Shown piece by piece: positions 1-6,516 of a DNA stretch of 6,735 nucleotides. Source of the DNA: Burkholderiales bacterium (GTDB lineage Bacteria > Pseudomonadota > Gammaproteobacteria > Burkholderiales > Burkholderiaceae_C). Made by a program: the position numbers and the translations under genes. The notes under the pieces are model-generated. The model did no database searches. It was given only the letters and a program-made list of their open reading frames with translations, and was not told the origin of the DNA. The DNA is taken from contig JANXTP010000425.1 of NCBI GenBank assembly GCA_025352345.1, positions 1 to 6,735 on the forward strand. The letters are read 5' to 3'. Position 1 is the stretch's first letter. Each line of letters begins with the position of its first letter.

Positions 1-495
1 GCGATGGTGATGTACCCCGACAACGCGCAGCTGATCAACCAGGCCCTGCGGGCGGTGGCACCGGACTACCGGCCGGAGATCATCCCGCTGGGGCGCCGCG
101 GCTCGATGCTCGCGGTGCGCGACTGGCTCGACAGCGGCGGCCTGGCCGGTCTGCTGGCCGACCGTGCCCTGCCCGGAGAGTCGCCCCGGGCCGACAGCAT
201 CGACATCGACTTTCTCGGCCACCCCGCCCGTTTCAGCGACGGGCCGTTTCGATTGGCCGCGCTGCTGCAGCGCCGGGTCATCTTCATGGTCGGGTTGTAT
301 TTGGGGGGCCATCGCTACGAGGTGCACTTCGCGCCGCTGGCCGATTTCCGAGAGCCCGCAACGGACCCGGCCGAGCGTGACCGAAAGATCCGCACCGCGG
401 TGTCGGCCTACGCCTCGCAGCTTGAGTTGGCCTGCCGGAAGCAGCCGTACAACTGGTTCAATTTCCACGACTTCTGGCATGAAGAGTTGCCATGA
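1..495 (+). CDS. LpxL/HtrB-type lysophospholipid acyltransferase, C-terminal part
   Basis: The reading frame is open from base 1 and stops at TGA 493-495, so about 164 residues are visible. The family is usually near 300 residues, so the N-terminal half, with the HX4D catalytic motif, lies upstream of the window. The visible half has the family's later signatures: a GG-L-A-LL-AD segment around residues 46-54, an FLG-PA-FSDGPFRLAALL segment around 71-89 (the substrate-groove region that reads FFG in LpxL), a following beta-strand with Y-GG-RYEVHF, and a C-terminal PYNWFNFHDFW. That last form is typical of acyltransferases in aryl polyene clusters, where LpxL has a P-QW-W motif. Members of this family are inner-membrane enzymes that move an acyl chain from acyl-ACP to a lipid acceptor. 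Here it probably attaches or accepts the polyene acyl chain, which is inferred from context. Its stop codon overlaps the next start (ATGA at 492-495), so the two genes are coupled. It could instead be a C-terminal domain of a glycosyltransferase-acyltransferase fusion, as some of these clusters have. Confidence 0.85.
   Translation, partial: AMVMYPDNAQLINQALRAVAPDYRPEIIPLGRRGSMLAVRDWLDSGGLAGLLADRALPGESPRADSIDIDFLGHPARFSDGPFRLAALLQRRVIFMVGLYLGGHRYEVHFAPLADFREPATDPAERDRKIRTAVSAYASQLELACRKQPYNWFNFHDFWHEELP
481..486 (+). promoter_or_regulatory. Ribosome binding site of the LolA-like gene
   Basis: GAAGAG lies five bases before the ATG at 492. It is the clearest purine-rich site ahead of that start and lies inside the last codons of the acyltransferase gene. 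It supports the overlapping start at 492. Confidence 0.5.
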
Positions 496-1118
496 CAGGC
501 CGCGGTCGTAGCCCTTCTTTTCGATGCACCACCGGGGCACGGCGGATCGCGTTCGCCCTGCTGCTAAACCTGGCGGCGTCATCCGCACACGCGCTGAATC
601 TGCCCGCCCTGATGGCGCAACTCGGCCAGCAGCGCAGCGGCGAGGCGGCGTTCACCGAACAGCGCTTCGTCTCCGGTTTCGACGAACCACTGGTGTCGAG
701 CGGCACGCTGAGTTTTGCGGCCCCCGATCACTTCGTGCGTCAGACGCTGCAACCGCGCACTGAAACCCTGAGCATCGATGGCAACACCGTGTCGGTAAGC
801 CGCGGAGGACGCCGTCGCAGCTTCACGCTGGATGCAGCACCTGAACTGGTCGGCATGATCGAGGCCTTGCGCGGCACACTGACCGGCAACGCGCAAGCGC
901 TGAGCCGGTACTTCAAGCTCAGTCTGGTCGGCAGCATCGAACGGTGGACGCTGTCGCTGGCCCCGCTGGAAGTGCGGCTGGGCCGGCAGGTGCGCCTGAT
1001 CCACATCACTGGTCAGCAGGCCACTGTCGGCAGCATCGAGATCGAGCTGGCGGGCGGCGACCGTTCGCTGATGCTGATCGAGCCTGTGCCGGCCGGGCGA
1101 GCCCCCGCCAGACCATGA
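492..1118 (+). CDS. Periplasmic LolA-like outer membrane lipoprotein carrier protein
   Basis: This 208-residue protein begins with a typical Sec signal peptide. A basic region (residues 1-18, five Arg in total) is followed by a hydrophobic core (about 19-30) and an A-H-A cleavage site near residue 34. The mature part has the LolA pattern: a short helix with LMAQLGQQRSGEAAFTEQRF (about 38-57), then beta-strands with SGTLSF, PDHFVRQTL and a SIDGNTVSVSR strand, a central helical region rich in Leu, and C-terminal strands. It resembles the LolA-like proteins encoded next to MMPL exporters in aryl polyene clusters (the apeL position), not housekeeping LolA. Its likely job is to carry a lipidated product through the periplasm between the inner-membrane exporter and the outer membrane, as inferred from family and position. 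The start is set by the ATGA overlap with the acyltransferase and by the upstream GAAGAG. The end overlaps the exporter start by 4 bases. Confidence 0.85.
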   Translation: MTGRGRSPSFRCTTGARRIAFALLLNLAASSAHALNLPALMAQLGQQRSGEAAFTEQRFVSGFDEPLVSSGTLSFAAPDHFVRQTLQPRTETLSIDGNTVSVSRGGRRRSFTLDAAPELVGMIEALRGTLTGNAQALSRYFKLSLVGSIERWTLSLAPLEVRLGRQVRLIHITGQQATVGSIEIELAGGDRSLMLIEPVPAGRAPARP

Positions 1119-3493
1119 ACCCAGTGCGTTTGGAGGCGGTACGTCGCCGGGCCGTGGTGGCGCTGGCGTGGTGGTTGGCAGCCATGGCCTTCGGCGGTCT
1201 GCTGATCGCCCACACACCGTTTGGCGCCGACCTGTCGGCCTTTCTGCCGGCCAGCCCGAATGCGCAGCAGCGGGTGTTGATCGAGCAGCTGCAAAGCGGC
1301 ATCGCGGCGCGCGCCTTGCTGCTCGGCATCGAAGGCGGTGACGCCTCGCAGCGCGCCGGTGCGTCGCTGCGGCTGGCCACGGCGCTGCGTGACAGTGGCC
1401 TGTTCGAACAAGTGCAGAACGGCGCTGGCGACGATTGGCAGGCCACCGGGGACTGGCTGTTCCAGCACCGCTACGTGCTCAGTCCAGCGGTGTCCGACGA
1501 ACGGTTCACCGTGGCGGGATTGCGGGACGCCATCGACGAAACGTTGTCCCTGCTCGGTACACCGGCCGGCAATATGCTGAAGCCCCTGCTGGAGCGCGAT
1601 CCGACCGGGGAAACCCAGCGCATGGCCGAGGCCTTGATCCCCGCCAACGCGCCGCGCAGCGAGCACGGCGTGTGGGTCTCGCGTCAGGCGCCCCGGGCCT
1701 TGCTGCTGGCGACCACCAAAGCAGCGGGTGCAGACCTCGACACCCAGGCGCAGACCCTAGCGCAGGTTCGGGCGGCTTTCGCACCGCTCGCCACGCAGGG
1801 TCTGCGCCTGCAAGTCAGCGGTGCACCACTGTTCGCCGTGCAAAGCCGGGCGCGCATCGAACACGAGGTGCGGCGGCTGTCGATCGTCGGCACGCTGGTG
1901 ACCGGCGGCCTGCTGCTGCTGATGTTCGGCTCGCTGCGCGCGTTGCTGGTAGCGATGCTGCCGGTCGTGACTGGGGTGGTCGCGGGCATTGCTGCGGTCA
2001 GCGCCGCGTTCGGAACGGTGCATGGCATCACGCTGGCATTTGGCAGCACGCTGATCGGTGAGGCGGTCGACTACGCGATCTACTACCTGGTGCAGGCGGG
2101 CGGCACGCTCACCGGCGGTCGCGGGTGGCAGCACTGGCGTCAGCACAACTGGCCGACGGTGCGGCTCGGTCTGTTGACCTCGGTCTGCGGCTTCGCCGCG
2201 CTGCTCGGGTCGGGGTTTCCGGGGCTGGCGCAGCTCGGCCTGTTCTCGATCGCCGGCCTGGTCGGTGCCGCGCTGGCCACTCGCCATCTGCTGCCCGCGC
2301 TGGCACCCGACGGTGCGTCGGGCCGCAGCCTGCGCCGCCCGCTGGCCCGTCTGGCCGAGCGCGCGGTGCGGGTGCTGCCCCGCTTGCGAAGGATCTGCTG
2401 GGGGCTCGGGCTGCTGTCGATCGCCGTGCTGGTGTCGTCGTGGGGGCATTTGTGGCGCGGCAGCCTGGGCGCGCTGAGCACGGTGTCGCAGGCCGAGCAG
2501 GCACTCGACACCACCCTGCGTGCCGACCTAGGTGCCAGCGATGCGCGTACGCTGGTGGTGGCCAGCGGCGTCGATGTCGAGAGCACCCTGCGCGCTGCCG
2601 AAGCCGCCGCCTTGCGGCTCGACGGGTTGGTCGAACGCGGCGTGCTGGCGGGCTACGACACACCCACGCGCTTGCTGCCCAGCCGGGCCGCCCAGGCCGC
2701 GCGCCTGAACAGTCTGCCGGACACGGCGGTGTTGCGCGAGCGCCTGGCCGATGCCACCCGCGGCGGCCCGTTGCGCGCAGACCGGCTCGCCCCGTTTCTG
2801 GCCGACACCGCGGCGGCGCGCACGGCGCCGCTGATCGACCGTGCGTCACTGGCCGGTAGCCCCCTCGCAAGCGCGGTGGATGCGCTGATGTTCGAGCGCC
2901 ACAGCGGCGGCTGGTCGGCCCTGCTGCCCTTGCAACCGGCACGCGACGACGCCATCGCCGATGCGGTGCAGACCGCCTTGCAAGGCCTGGCGCCGACGGT
3001 GGATGTGCAGGTGGTCGACATCAAGCACGAGCTCGACTCGCTGTACGCGCACTACCTGCACCAGGCGCTGGTGCAGGCCCTGCTGGGCGCACTGGCGGTG
3101 CTGCTGCTGCTGGCGTGGCACCTGCGCTCGGCCAGACGCCTGTGGGCCGTGTGCAGCCCGCTGGTGCTGGCACTGCTGCTGACACTGGGCGGCCTGGCGC
3201 TGTTCGGCGTGGCGCTCGGCATCCTGCACCTGGTGGGCCTGTTGCTGGTGATCGCGGTCGGCTCGAACTACGGTCTGTTCTTCGACCAGTGGCACGGCCG
3301 CGCCGACGCCGACACCCTGGCCTCGCTGCTGGTGGCGAACCTGACCACGGTGGTGTCCTTCGGGCTGATTGCGCTGTCCGACATCCCGGCCTTGTCGGCC
3401 ATCGGGCGGGTTGTCGCGCCGGGGGCGCTGCTGGCGCTGTGGCTGACGGCGGTCATGTCATGCCCCGCGTCACCAACAGACACAAGTTGCTGA
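1115..3493 (+). CDS. MMPL/RND-superfamily exporter of a polyene cluster
   Basis: This 792-residue inner-membrane protein has the duplicated RND layout. TM1 (about residues 12-32) is followed by a large periplasmic loop (about 33-253), TM2-TM6 (about 255-397), TM7 (about 427-444), a second periplasmic loop (about 445-650) and TM8-TM12 to the C-terminus. The TM4 motif contains D319-Y320 within VDYAIYY, the site of the proton-relay Asp in MMPL proteins. The equivalent TM10 site reads N718-Y719 (GSNYGLFF). It matches the predicted exporter group placed after LolA-like genes in aryl polyene clusters (the apeM position). It probably uses the proton gradient to pass the lipid-linked pigment to the LolA-like carrier. 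I chose the ATG at 1115 because it forms an ATGA overlap with the preceding stop and directly precedes TM1. A longer frame reaching back to 944 would lie inside the LolA gene. No good ribosome site precedes it, so translation probably depends on coupling. The protein ends only about ten residues after TM12. Confidence 0.88.
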   Translation: MNPVRLEAVRRRAVVALAWWLAAMAFGGLLIAHTPFGADLSAFLPASPNAQQRVLIEQLQSGIAARALLLGIEGGDASQRAGASLRLATALRDSGLFEQVQNGAGDDWQATGDWLFQHRYVLSPAVSDERFTVAGLRDAIDETLSLLGTPAGNMLKPLLERDPTGETQRMAEALIPANAPRSEHGVWVSRQAPRALLLATTKAAGADLDTQAQTLAQVRAAFAPLATQGLRLQVSGAPLFAVQSRARIEHEVRRLSIVGTLVTGGLLLLMFGSLRALLVAMLPVVTGVVAGIAAVSAAFGTVHGITLAFGSTLIGEAVDYAIYYLVQAGGTLTGGRGWQHWRQHNWPTVRLGLLTSVCGFAALLGSGFPGLAQLGLFSIAGLVGAALATRHLLPALAPDGASGRSLRRPLARLAERAVRVLPRLRRICWGLGLLSIAVLVSSWGHLWRGSLGALSTVSQAEQALDTTLRADLGASDARTLVVASGVDVESTLRAAEAAALRLDGLVERGVLAGYDTPTRLLPSRAAQAARLNSLPDTAVLRERLADATRGGPLRADRLAPFLADTAAARTAPLIDRASLAGSPLASAVDALMFERHSGGWSALLPLQPARDDAIADAVQTALQGLAPTVDVQVVDIKHELDSLYAHYLHQALVQALLGALAVLLLLAWHLRSARRLWAVCSPLVLALLLTLGGLALFGVALGILHLVGLLLVIAVGSNYGLFFDQWHGRADADTLASLLVANLTTVVSFGLIALSDIPALSAIGRVVAPGALLALWLTAVMSCPASPTDTSC

Positions 3494-3591
3494 GCGGAGC
3501 GACCACACCGCGCCGTGCCGTGCCAAGGCCGGTGTGGGAACATTGCAGGTCGCACCGTTCGATCGCTGTCACTGGTAGACGTCGTACCCGC
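3494..3591 (+). other. Spacer between exporter and deacetylase
   Basis: This 98-base spacer is the longest stretch without a confident gene in the window. It holds an 8-bp inverted repeat (3503-3510 with 3530-3537). No convincing -10/-35 pair or T-run is visible. The frame of the deacetylase stays open across it back to an ATG at 3460, but the translation is Arg-rich and looks non-coding. Confidence 0.55.
3503..3537 (+). repeat. Inverted repeat after the exporter stop
   Basis: CCACACCG at 3503-3510 is exactly complementary to CGGTGTGG at 3530-3537. Three more pairs (3512-3514 with 3527-3529) can form after a one-base bulge, leaving a loop of about 12 bases. The hairpin starts ten bases after the exporter stop. 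No U-tract follows, so it is not a standard intrinsic terminator. It could slow RNA decay or act as a partial attenuator, but this is inference. Confidence 0.45.
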
Positions 3592-4437
3592 ATGCCCCCC
3601 GCCACACCGCCCCCTGCCGACGCCTGGTCCATGCCCGCATTGGTTCGCGCCAGCCTGGGCCTGCATGGCCTGGCTCTTGGCGCCATGGCGTTGATGCCCC
3701 GGCATGCGCTGTGGGCCCTCGGCGGCATCGCGATCAACCACTTGGTCCTCAGCGCCAGCGGTCTGTGGCCGCGCAGCAGTCTGCTCGGCGCCAACCTGAC
3801 TCGCTTGCCGGCCTACAGCGCGGCCCGTGGCGAGATCGCGCTGACGATCGACGATGGCCCCGATCCCGCCGTGACCCCCGCCGTGCTGGACCTGCTCGAC
3901 GCGCATGACGCCAGGGCCACGTTCTTCTGCATCGCCGAGCGCGCGCAGCAACATCCGGCACTGACACGCGAGATCGTGGCGCGCGGCCACAGCGTGCAGA
4001 ACCACACGCACCGTCATCGGCACACCTTCTCGTTGCTGGGGCCGCGCGGCTTTGCGGCCGAACTGTCGCGTGCCCAGCAGGTGTTGACCGAGCTGACCGG
4101 GCAGCGCCCGAGCTGCTTCCGCGCGCCTGCCGGCCTGCGCAATCCCTTCCTCGATCCGGTGCTGCATCGCCTCGGGTTGCGGTTGGTGAGCTGGACGCGG
4201 CGCGGCTTCGACACGCGTGAACGCGACCCGCAACGCGTGCTCGGGCGGCTGACCCGCGCGCTGGCTGCGGGCGACATCCTGCTGCTGCACGACGGCAACG
4301 CCGCGCGCTCTGCCGCCGGCCGGCCAGTGGCCCTCGACGTGCTGCCAGCCCTGTTGTCGGTCTGTCGCGCACGGGGGTTGAAGCCGGTGACGCTGCCCGA
4401 AGCGCTCGTGGTGCACCCAGGGGTCGCCGTCGCATGA
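3592..4437 (+). CDS. NodB-type polysaccharide deacetylase, membrane-anchored
   Basis: This 281-residue protein is a carbohydrate esterase family 4 enzyme. The N-terminal part (about residues 14-55) holds two hydrophobic segments with a GLWPRS turn and probably anchors it in the inner membrane. The NodB domain follows with every hallmark: T-I-D87-D88-G-P (catalytic Asp and metal Asp), H138-T-H-R-H142 (metal His pair), R177-A-P-A-G, a W-T-R-R-G-F-D segment near 200, and LLLH233-DG. Such enzymes remove N- or O-acetyl groups from polysaccharides or lipid-linked sugars with a divalent metal. The substrate here is unknown; a sugar attached to the polyene lipid or an envelope glycan would fit. The start at 3592 gives the usual length and places the membrane segment near the N-terminus. 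An ATG at 3460 would overlap the exporter by 34 bases and add an Arg-rich, unlikely extension. A start at 3631 is also possible. None has a strong ribosome site. The stop overlaps the ketosynthase start (ATGA). Confidence 0.83.
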   Translation: MPPATPPPADAWSMPALVRASLGLHGLALGAMALMPRHALWALGGIAINHLVLSASGLWPRSSLLGANLTRLPAYSAARGEIALTIDDGPDPAVTPAVLDLLDAHDARATFFCIAERAQQHPALTREIVARGHSVQNHTHRHRHTFSLLGPRGFAAELSRAQQVLTELTGQRPSCFRAPAGLRNPFLDPVLHRLGLRLVSWTRRGFDTRERDPQRVLGRLTRALAAGDILLLHDGNAARSAAGRPVALDVLPALLSVCRARGLKPVTLPEALVVHPGVAVA

Positions 4438-5633
4438 GCACCCCCACCGAATCACCGCTGGCCATCACCGACTACACCGTGACCAGCGCGCTCGGCTGCG
4501 GTCGGGCAGCGACGCTGCAGGCGCTGCGCGACAGCCGCAGCGGCTTGCGGCATCAGCGCTTCGACACCGCAACCTTCAGCGCGTGGATCGGCATGGTGGA
4601 CGGCGTCGACGACCAGCGCCTGCCGCCGTCGCTGGCTGACCACGACTGCCGCAACAACCGCCTGGCATGGCAGGCGTTGCACGCCGACGATTTCATCGCC
4701 AGCGCCCGCCGCGCGAGCGCGCAGTACGGCGCCCACCGGGTCGGCGTGTTCATCGGCACCAGCACCTCGGGCATCCTGCAGACCGAACGGGCCTACCGTC
4801 ACCGCGACCCGCTCACCGGTGCGCTGCCATCGGATTTTCGCTACGCGCAGACCCACAACCCCTACTCGGTGGCGGACTTCACGCGCCGCGCGCTCGGCCT
4901 GCGCGGCCCGGCCTTCGTGGTGTCCACCGCGTGCTCGTCGAGCGCCAAGGTGTTCGGCAGCGCGGCGCGGATGATCCGGGCAGGGTGGATCGACGCGGCC
5001 GTGGTGGGCGGTGTGGACAGTTTGTGCCTGACCACCCTGTACGGGTTCAGGTCGCTGGAGCTGCTGTCGGACGAGATCTGCCGCCCGTGGGACGCGCAGC
5101 GACGCGGCCTGTCGATCGGCGAAGGCGCCGCCTACGCACTGATCGAACGTGATGGGCCGGCGCCTGCCGCCTGGCTGCTGGGCGTGGGCGAGAGCAGCGA
5201 CGGCCACCACATGAGCAGCCCGCACCCACAAGGCACCGGCGCGGCGGCGGCGATGCGTGCGGCACTCGACCAGGCCGGCCTGCAACCGAGCCAGGTGGAC
5301 TACATCAACCTGCACGGCACCGCCACGCCCAGCAACGATGCCGCCGAAGACCTGGCGGTGCGATCGGTCTTCGGCACCTCGCTGCCCTGCAGTTCGACCA
5401 AGGGAGCGACCGGCCACACGCTGGGTGCGGCCGGCGCGATCGAGGCGGCCCTCTGCCTGCTGGCGCTGCAGCGCGGCCTGATGCCGGGCGTGCTGAACCT
5501 GCGCACCCCCGATCCGGCACTGCAGTGCCACATCATCGACGCCAACCGCGAAGCGGCGCTGCAGACCGTGGCCAGCAACTCCTTCGGCTTCGGCGGCTCG
5601 AATGCCTGCCTGTTGCTGGGGGCGGCCGTATGA
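4434..5633 (+). CDS. FabF-type beta-ketoacyl-ACP synthase (KS of KS/CLF pair)
   Basis: This is a full-length, 399-residue thiolase-fold condensing enzyme with the complete catalytic set: nucleophile C167 in STACSSS, H294 in NLHGTATPSND, and K323 and H328 in SSTKGATGHTLGAAG. The C-terminal SFGFGGSNACLL loop (about 383-394) is the FabF-type gatekeeping and oxyanion region. It would perform decarboxylative Claisen condensation of malonyl-ACP onto a growing acyl chain in the cytoplasm. Its sequence and position, after the export genes and next to a chain length factor and a hotdog dehydratase, correspond to the ApeO-type ketosynthase of aryl polyene pathways, a type II polyketide-like system. The ATG at 4434 overlaps the deacetylase stop; AGGGG at 4419-4423 lies ten bases upstream. 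A housekeeping fatty-acid FabF/FabB is unlikely given the neighbours. Confidence 0.92.
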   Translation: MSTPTESPLAITDYTVTSALGCGRAATLQALRDSRSGLRHQRFDTATFSAWIGMVDGVDDQRLPPSLADHDCRNNRLAWQALHADDFIASARRASAQYGAHRVGVFIGTSTSGILQTERAYRHRDPLTGALPSDFRYAQTHNPYSVADFTRRALGLRGPAFVVSTACSSSAKVFGSAARMIRAGWIDAAVVGGVDSLCLTTLYGFRSLELLSDEICRPWDAQRRGLSIGEGAAYALIERDGPAPAAWLLGVGESSDGHHMSSPHPQGTGAAAAMRAALDQAGLQPSQVDYINLHGTATPSNDAAEDLAVRSVFGTSLPCSSTKGATGHTLGAAGAIEAALCLLALQRGLMPGVLNLRTPDPALQCHIIDANREAALQTVASNSFGFGGSNACLLLGAAV

Positions 5634-6442
5634 CATCGCGTGGACTGACGGTGTTCGTTCAGGGCATCGGGCTGCTGGGGCCGGGCTGGGCCGATTGGTC
5701 GTCTGCCCGCGCCTCGCTGTGCGATCCGGCAACGTGGCGGCCGGGCCCGATCGCCCTGCCAGCGCCCAGCCGCCTGCCGCCTGCCGAGCGGCGGCGCGCC
5801 AGCGACATCGTCAAGCTGTCGCTGGCAGTGGCAGAGCAGGCCTGCCAAGGCACCGGTATCGACACCCGCACCCTGGCCACGGTGTTCAGCGCCTCGACTG
5901 GGGACGCGAACAACTGCCATGCCTTGTGCGAGGCCCTGGCCAGCACGGAACGGGTGATGTCGCCGACCCGATTCACGAATTCGGTGCACAACGCCGCTGC
6001 CGGCTACTGGCACATCGCGACCGCATCGCAAGCGCCCTCGACCAGCCTCAGCGGCTTCGATGCCAGCTTCGGTGCGGGATTGATCGAGACGGTGGTCCAG
6101 TGCAGCACCTGGCAGCGGGCAGTGCTGCTGGTGACCGGCGACGTGCCCTACCCCGAACCGCTGCTGTCGGCCCGGCCGGTGTCGATGGCGCTGGGTGTCG
6201 CGGTGCTGCTGTGCCCCGAGCCGGGCGCACACGACCTGGCCCGTCTGGTCGTTCAACCGGGCGAGACACCGGCCAGCACCCTGGATGATCCTGGCCTCGA
6301 GGCCCTGCGTGTCGCGGTGCCCGCCGGCCGCGGACTGCCCTTGCTGCTGGCGCTGGCACGCCGTGAGACGACAACAGTCGTGCTCGGCTACCTCGATGGC
6401 CTGACGCTGTCGGTCGACGTGACCATCGCGGAGCGGGCATGA
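5630..6442 (+). CDS. Ketosynthase-like chain length factor
   Basis: This 270-residue protein matches the short beta-ketoacyl synthase N-terminal-like family (Ketoacyl-synt_2, chain length factor). It keeps the N-terminal GIGLLGPG strand-turn, a helix with DIVKLSLAVAEQA (about 58-70), an ASTGD segment (about 87-91) and SPTRFTNSVHNAAAGYW (about 108-124), all as in ketosynthases. At the active-site position, where the partner has TACSSS, it reads S-L-S-G-F-D144-A-S-F-G, so the nucleophilic Cys is absent. The C-terminal His/Lys half is lacking, as is normal for this family, so it is not truncated. It should pair with the preceding ketosynthase to form a KS/CLF heterodimer and set chain length (the role of ApeC in aryl polyene work; the role here is by homology). 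The ATG at 5630 overlaps the ketosynthase stop, and a G-rich run (5618-5622) precedes it. The tight 1:1 coupling suits a stoichiometric partner. Confidence 0.85.
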   Translation: MTSRGLTVFVQGIGLLGPGWADWSSARASLCDPATWRPGPIALPAPSRLPPAERRRASDIVKLSLAVAEQACQGTGIDTRTLATVFSASTGDANNCHALCEALASTERVMSPTRFTNSVHNAAAGYWHIATASQAPSTSLSGFDASFGAGLIETVVQCSTWQRAVLLVTGDVPYPEPLLSARPVSMALGVAVLLCPEPGAHDLARLVVQPGETPASTLDDPGLEALRVAVPAGRGLPLLLALARRETTTVVLGYLDGLTLSVDVTIAERA

Positions 6443-6479
6443 ACGCCGCGCGGCAGCCCGAAGGCGCTCATGCCCGCTC
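6431..6479 (+). repeat. Strong imperfect hairpin at the CLF/dehydratase junction
   Basis: GAGCGGGCATGAACGCC at 6431-6447 pairs with GGCGCTCATGCCCGCTC at 6463-6479: 16 of 17 pairs, with one A-C mismatch (6443/6467) and a 15-base loop (6448-6462). Beyond one G-G mismatch (6430/6480), pairs 6427-6429 with 6481-6483 could extend it. The left arm contains the last four codons of the chain length factor gene and its TGA, together with the ATG at 6439. No T-run follows, so it is not a standard intrinsic terminator. A role in RNA stability or translational coupling is inferred. Confidence 0.6.
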
Positions 6480-6516
6480 GGCGGGAACGGCTGCAGGACG
6501 AAGGGTGCACCGGTGA
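6439..6516 (+). CDS. Possible 25-codon coupling ORF
   Basis: The ATG at 6439 overlaps the chain length factor stop as ATGA, like the other junctions here. The frame runs 25 codons and stops at TGA 6514-6516, which overlaps the dehydratase GTG at 6513 as GTGA. GGAG at 6430-6433 lies five bases upstream of the ATG. The product (MNAARQPEG... ending GRRVHR) is Ala/Arg-rich, has no recognisable domain or signal, and I assign it no function. It may only bring ribosomes to the dehydratase start, or be chance in a GC-rich spacer. Confidence 0.3.
   Translation: MNAARQPEGAHARSAGTAAGRRVHR
6499..6504 (+). promoter_or_regulatory. Ribosome binding site of the dehydratase gene
   Basis: CGAAGG followed by a third G at 6505 contains a good Shine-Dalgarno-like GAAGGG core, about eight bases before the GTG at 6513. 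It supports that GTG as the start, since there is no ATG in this frame between the chain length factor stop and the conserved domain. Confidence 0.55.

Noticed and set aside
944..1114. Longer N-terminus for the exporter from ATG 944
   Set aside because: This would overlap the LolA-like gene by 175 bases with an Ala/Gly/Pro/Arg-rich extension. ATG 1115 sits directly before the first membrane segment and forms the usual ATGA overlap.
3503..3545. Intrinsic terminator after the exporter gene
   Set aside because: The stem is plausible but is followed by GGAACATTGC with no T-run, and the operon appears to continue on the same strand.
3540..3591. Promoter ahead of the deacetylase (TTGCAG near 3543)
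   Set aside because: No -10-like hexamer lies 16-18 bases downstream of it; the only TA-containing candidate is about 27 bases away.
3268..4455. Long open frame on the minus strand (395 codons)
   Set aside because: It lies opposite the deacetylase and exporter end, both with clear catalytic or membrane motifs. Its product is rich in Arg, Gln and Pro with no recognisable domain, a usual result of high GC.
4452..5732. Long open frame on the minus strand (426 codons)
   Set aside because: It is antisense to the ketosynthase, which has every catalytic residue. The minus-strand product is low-complexity and Arg/Gln/Ala-rich.
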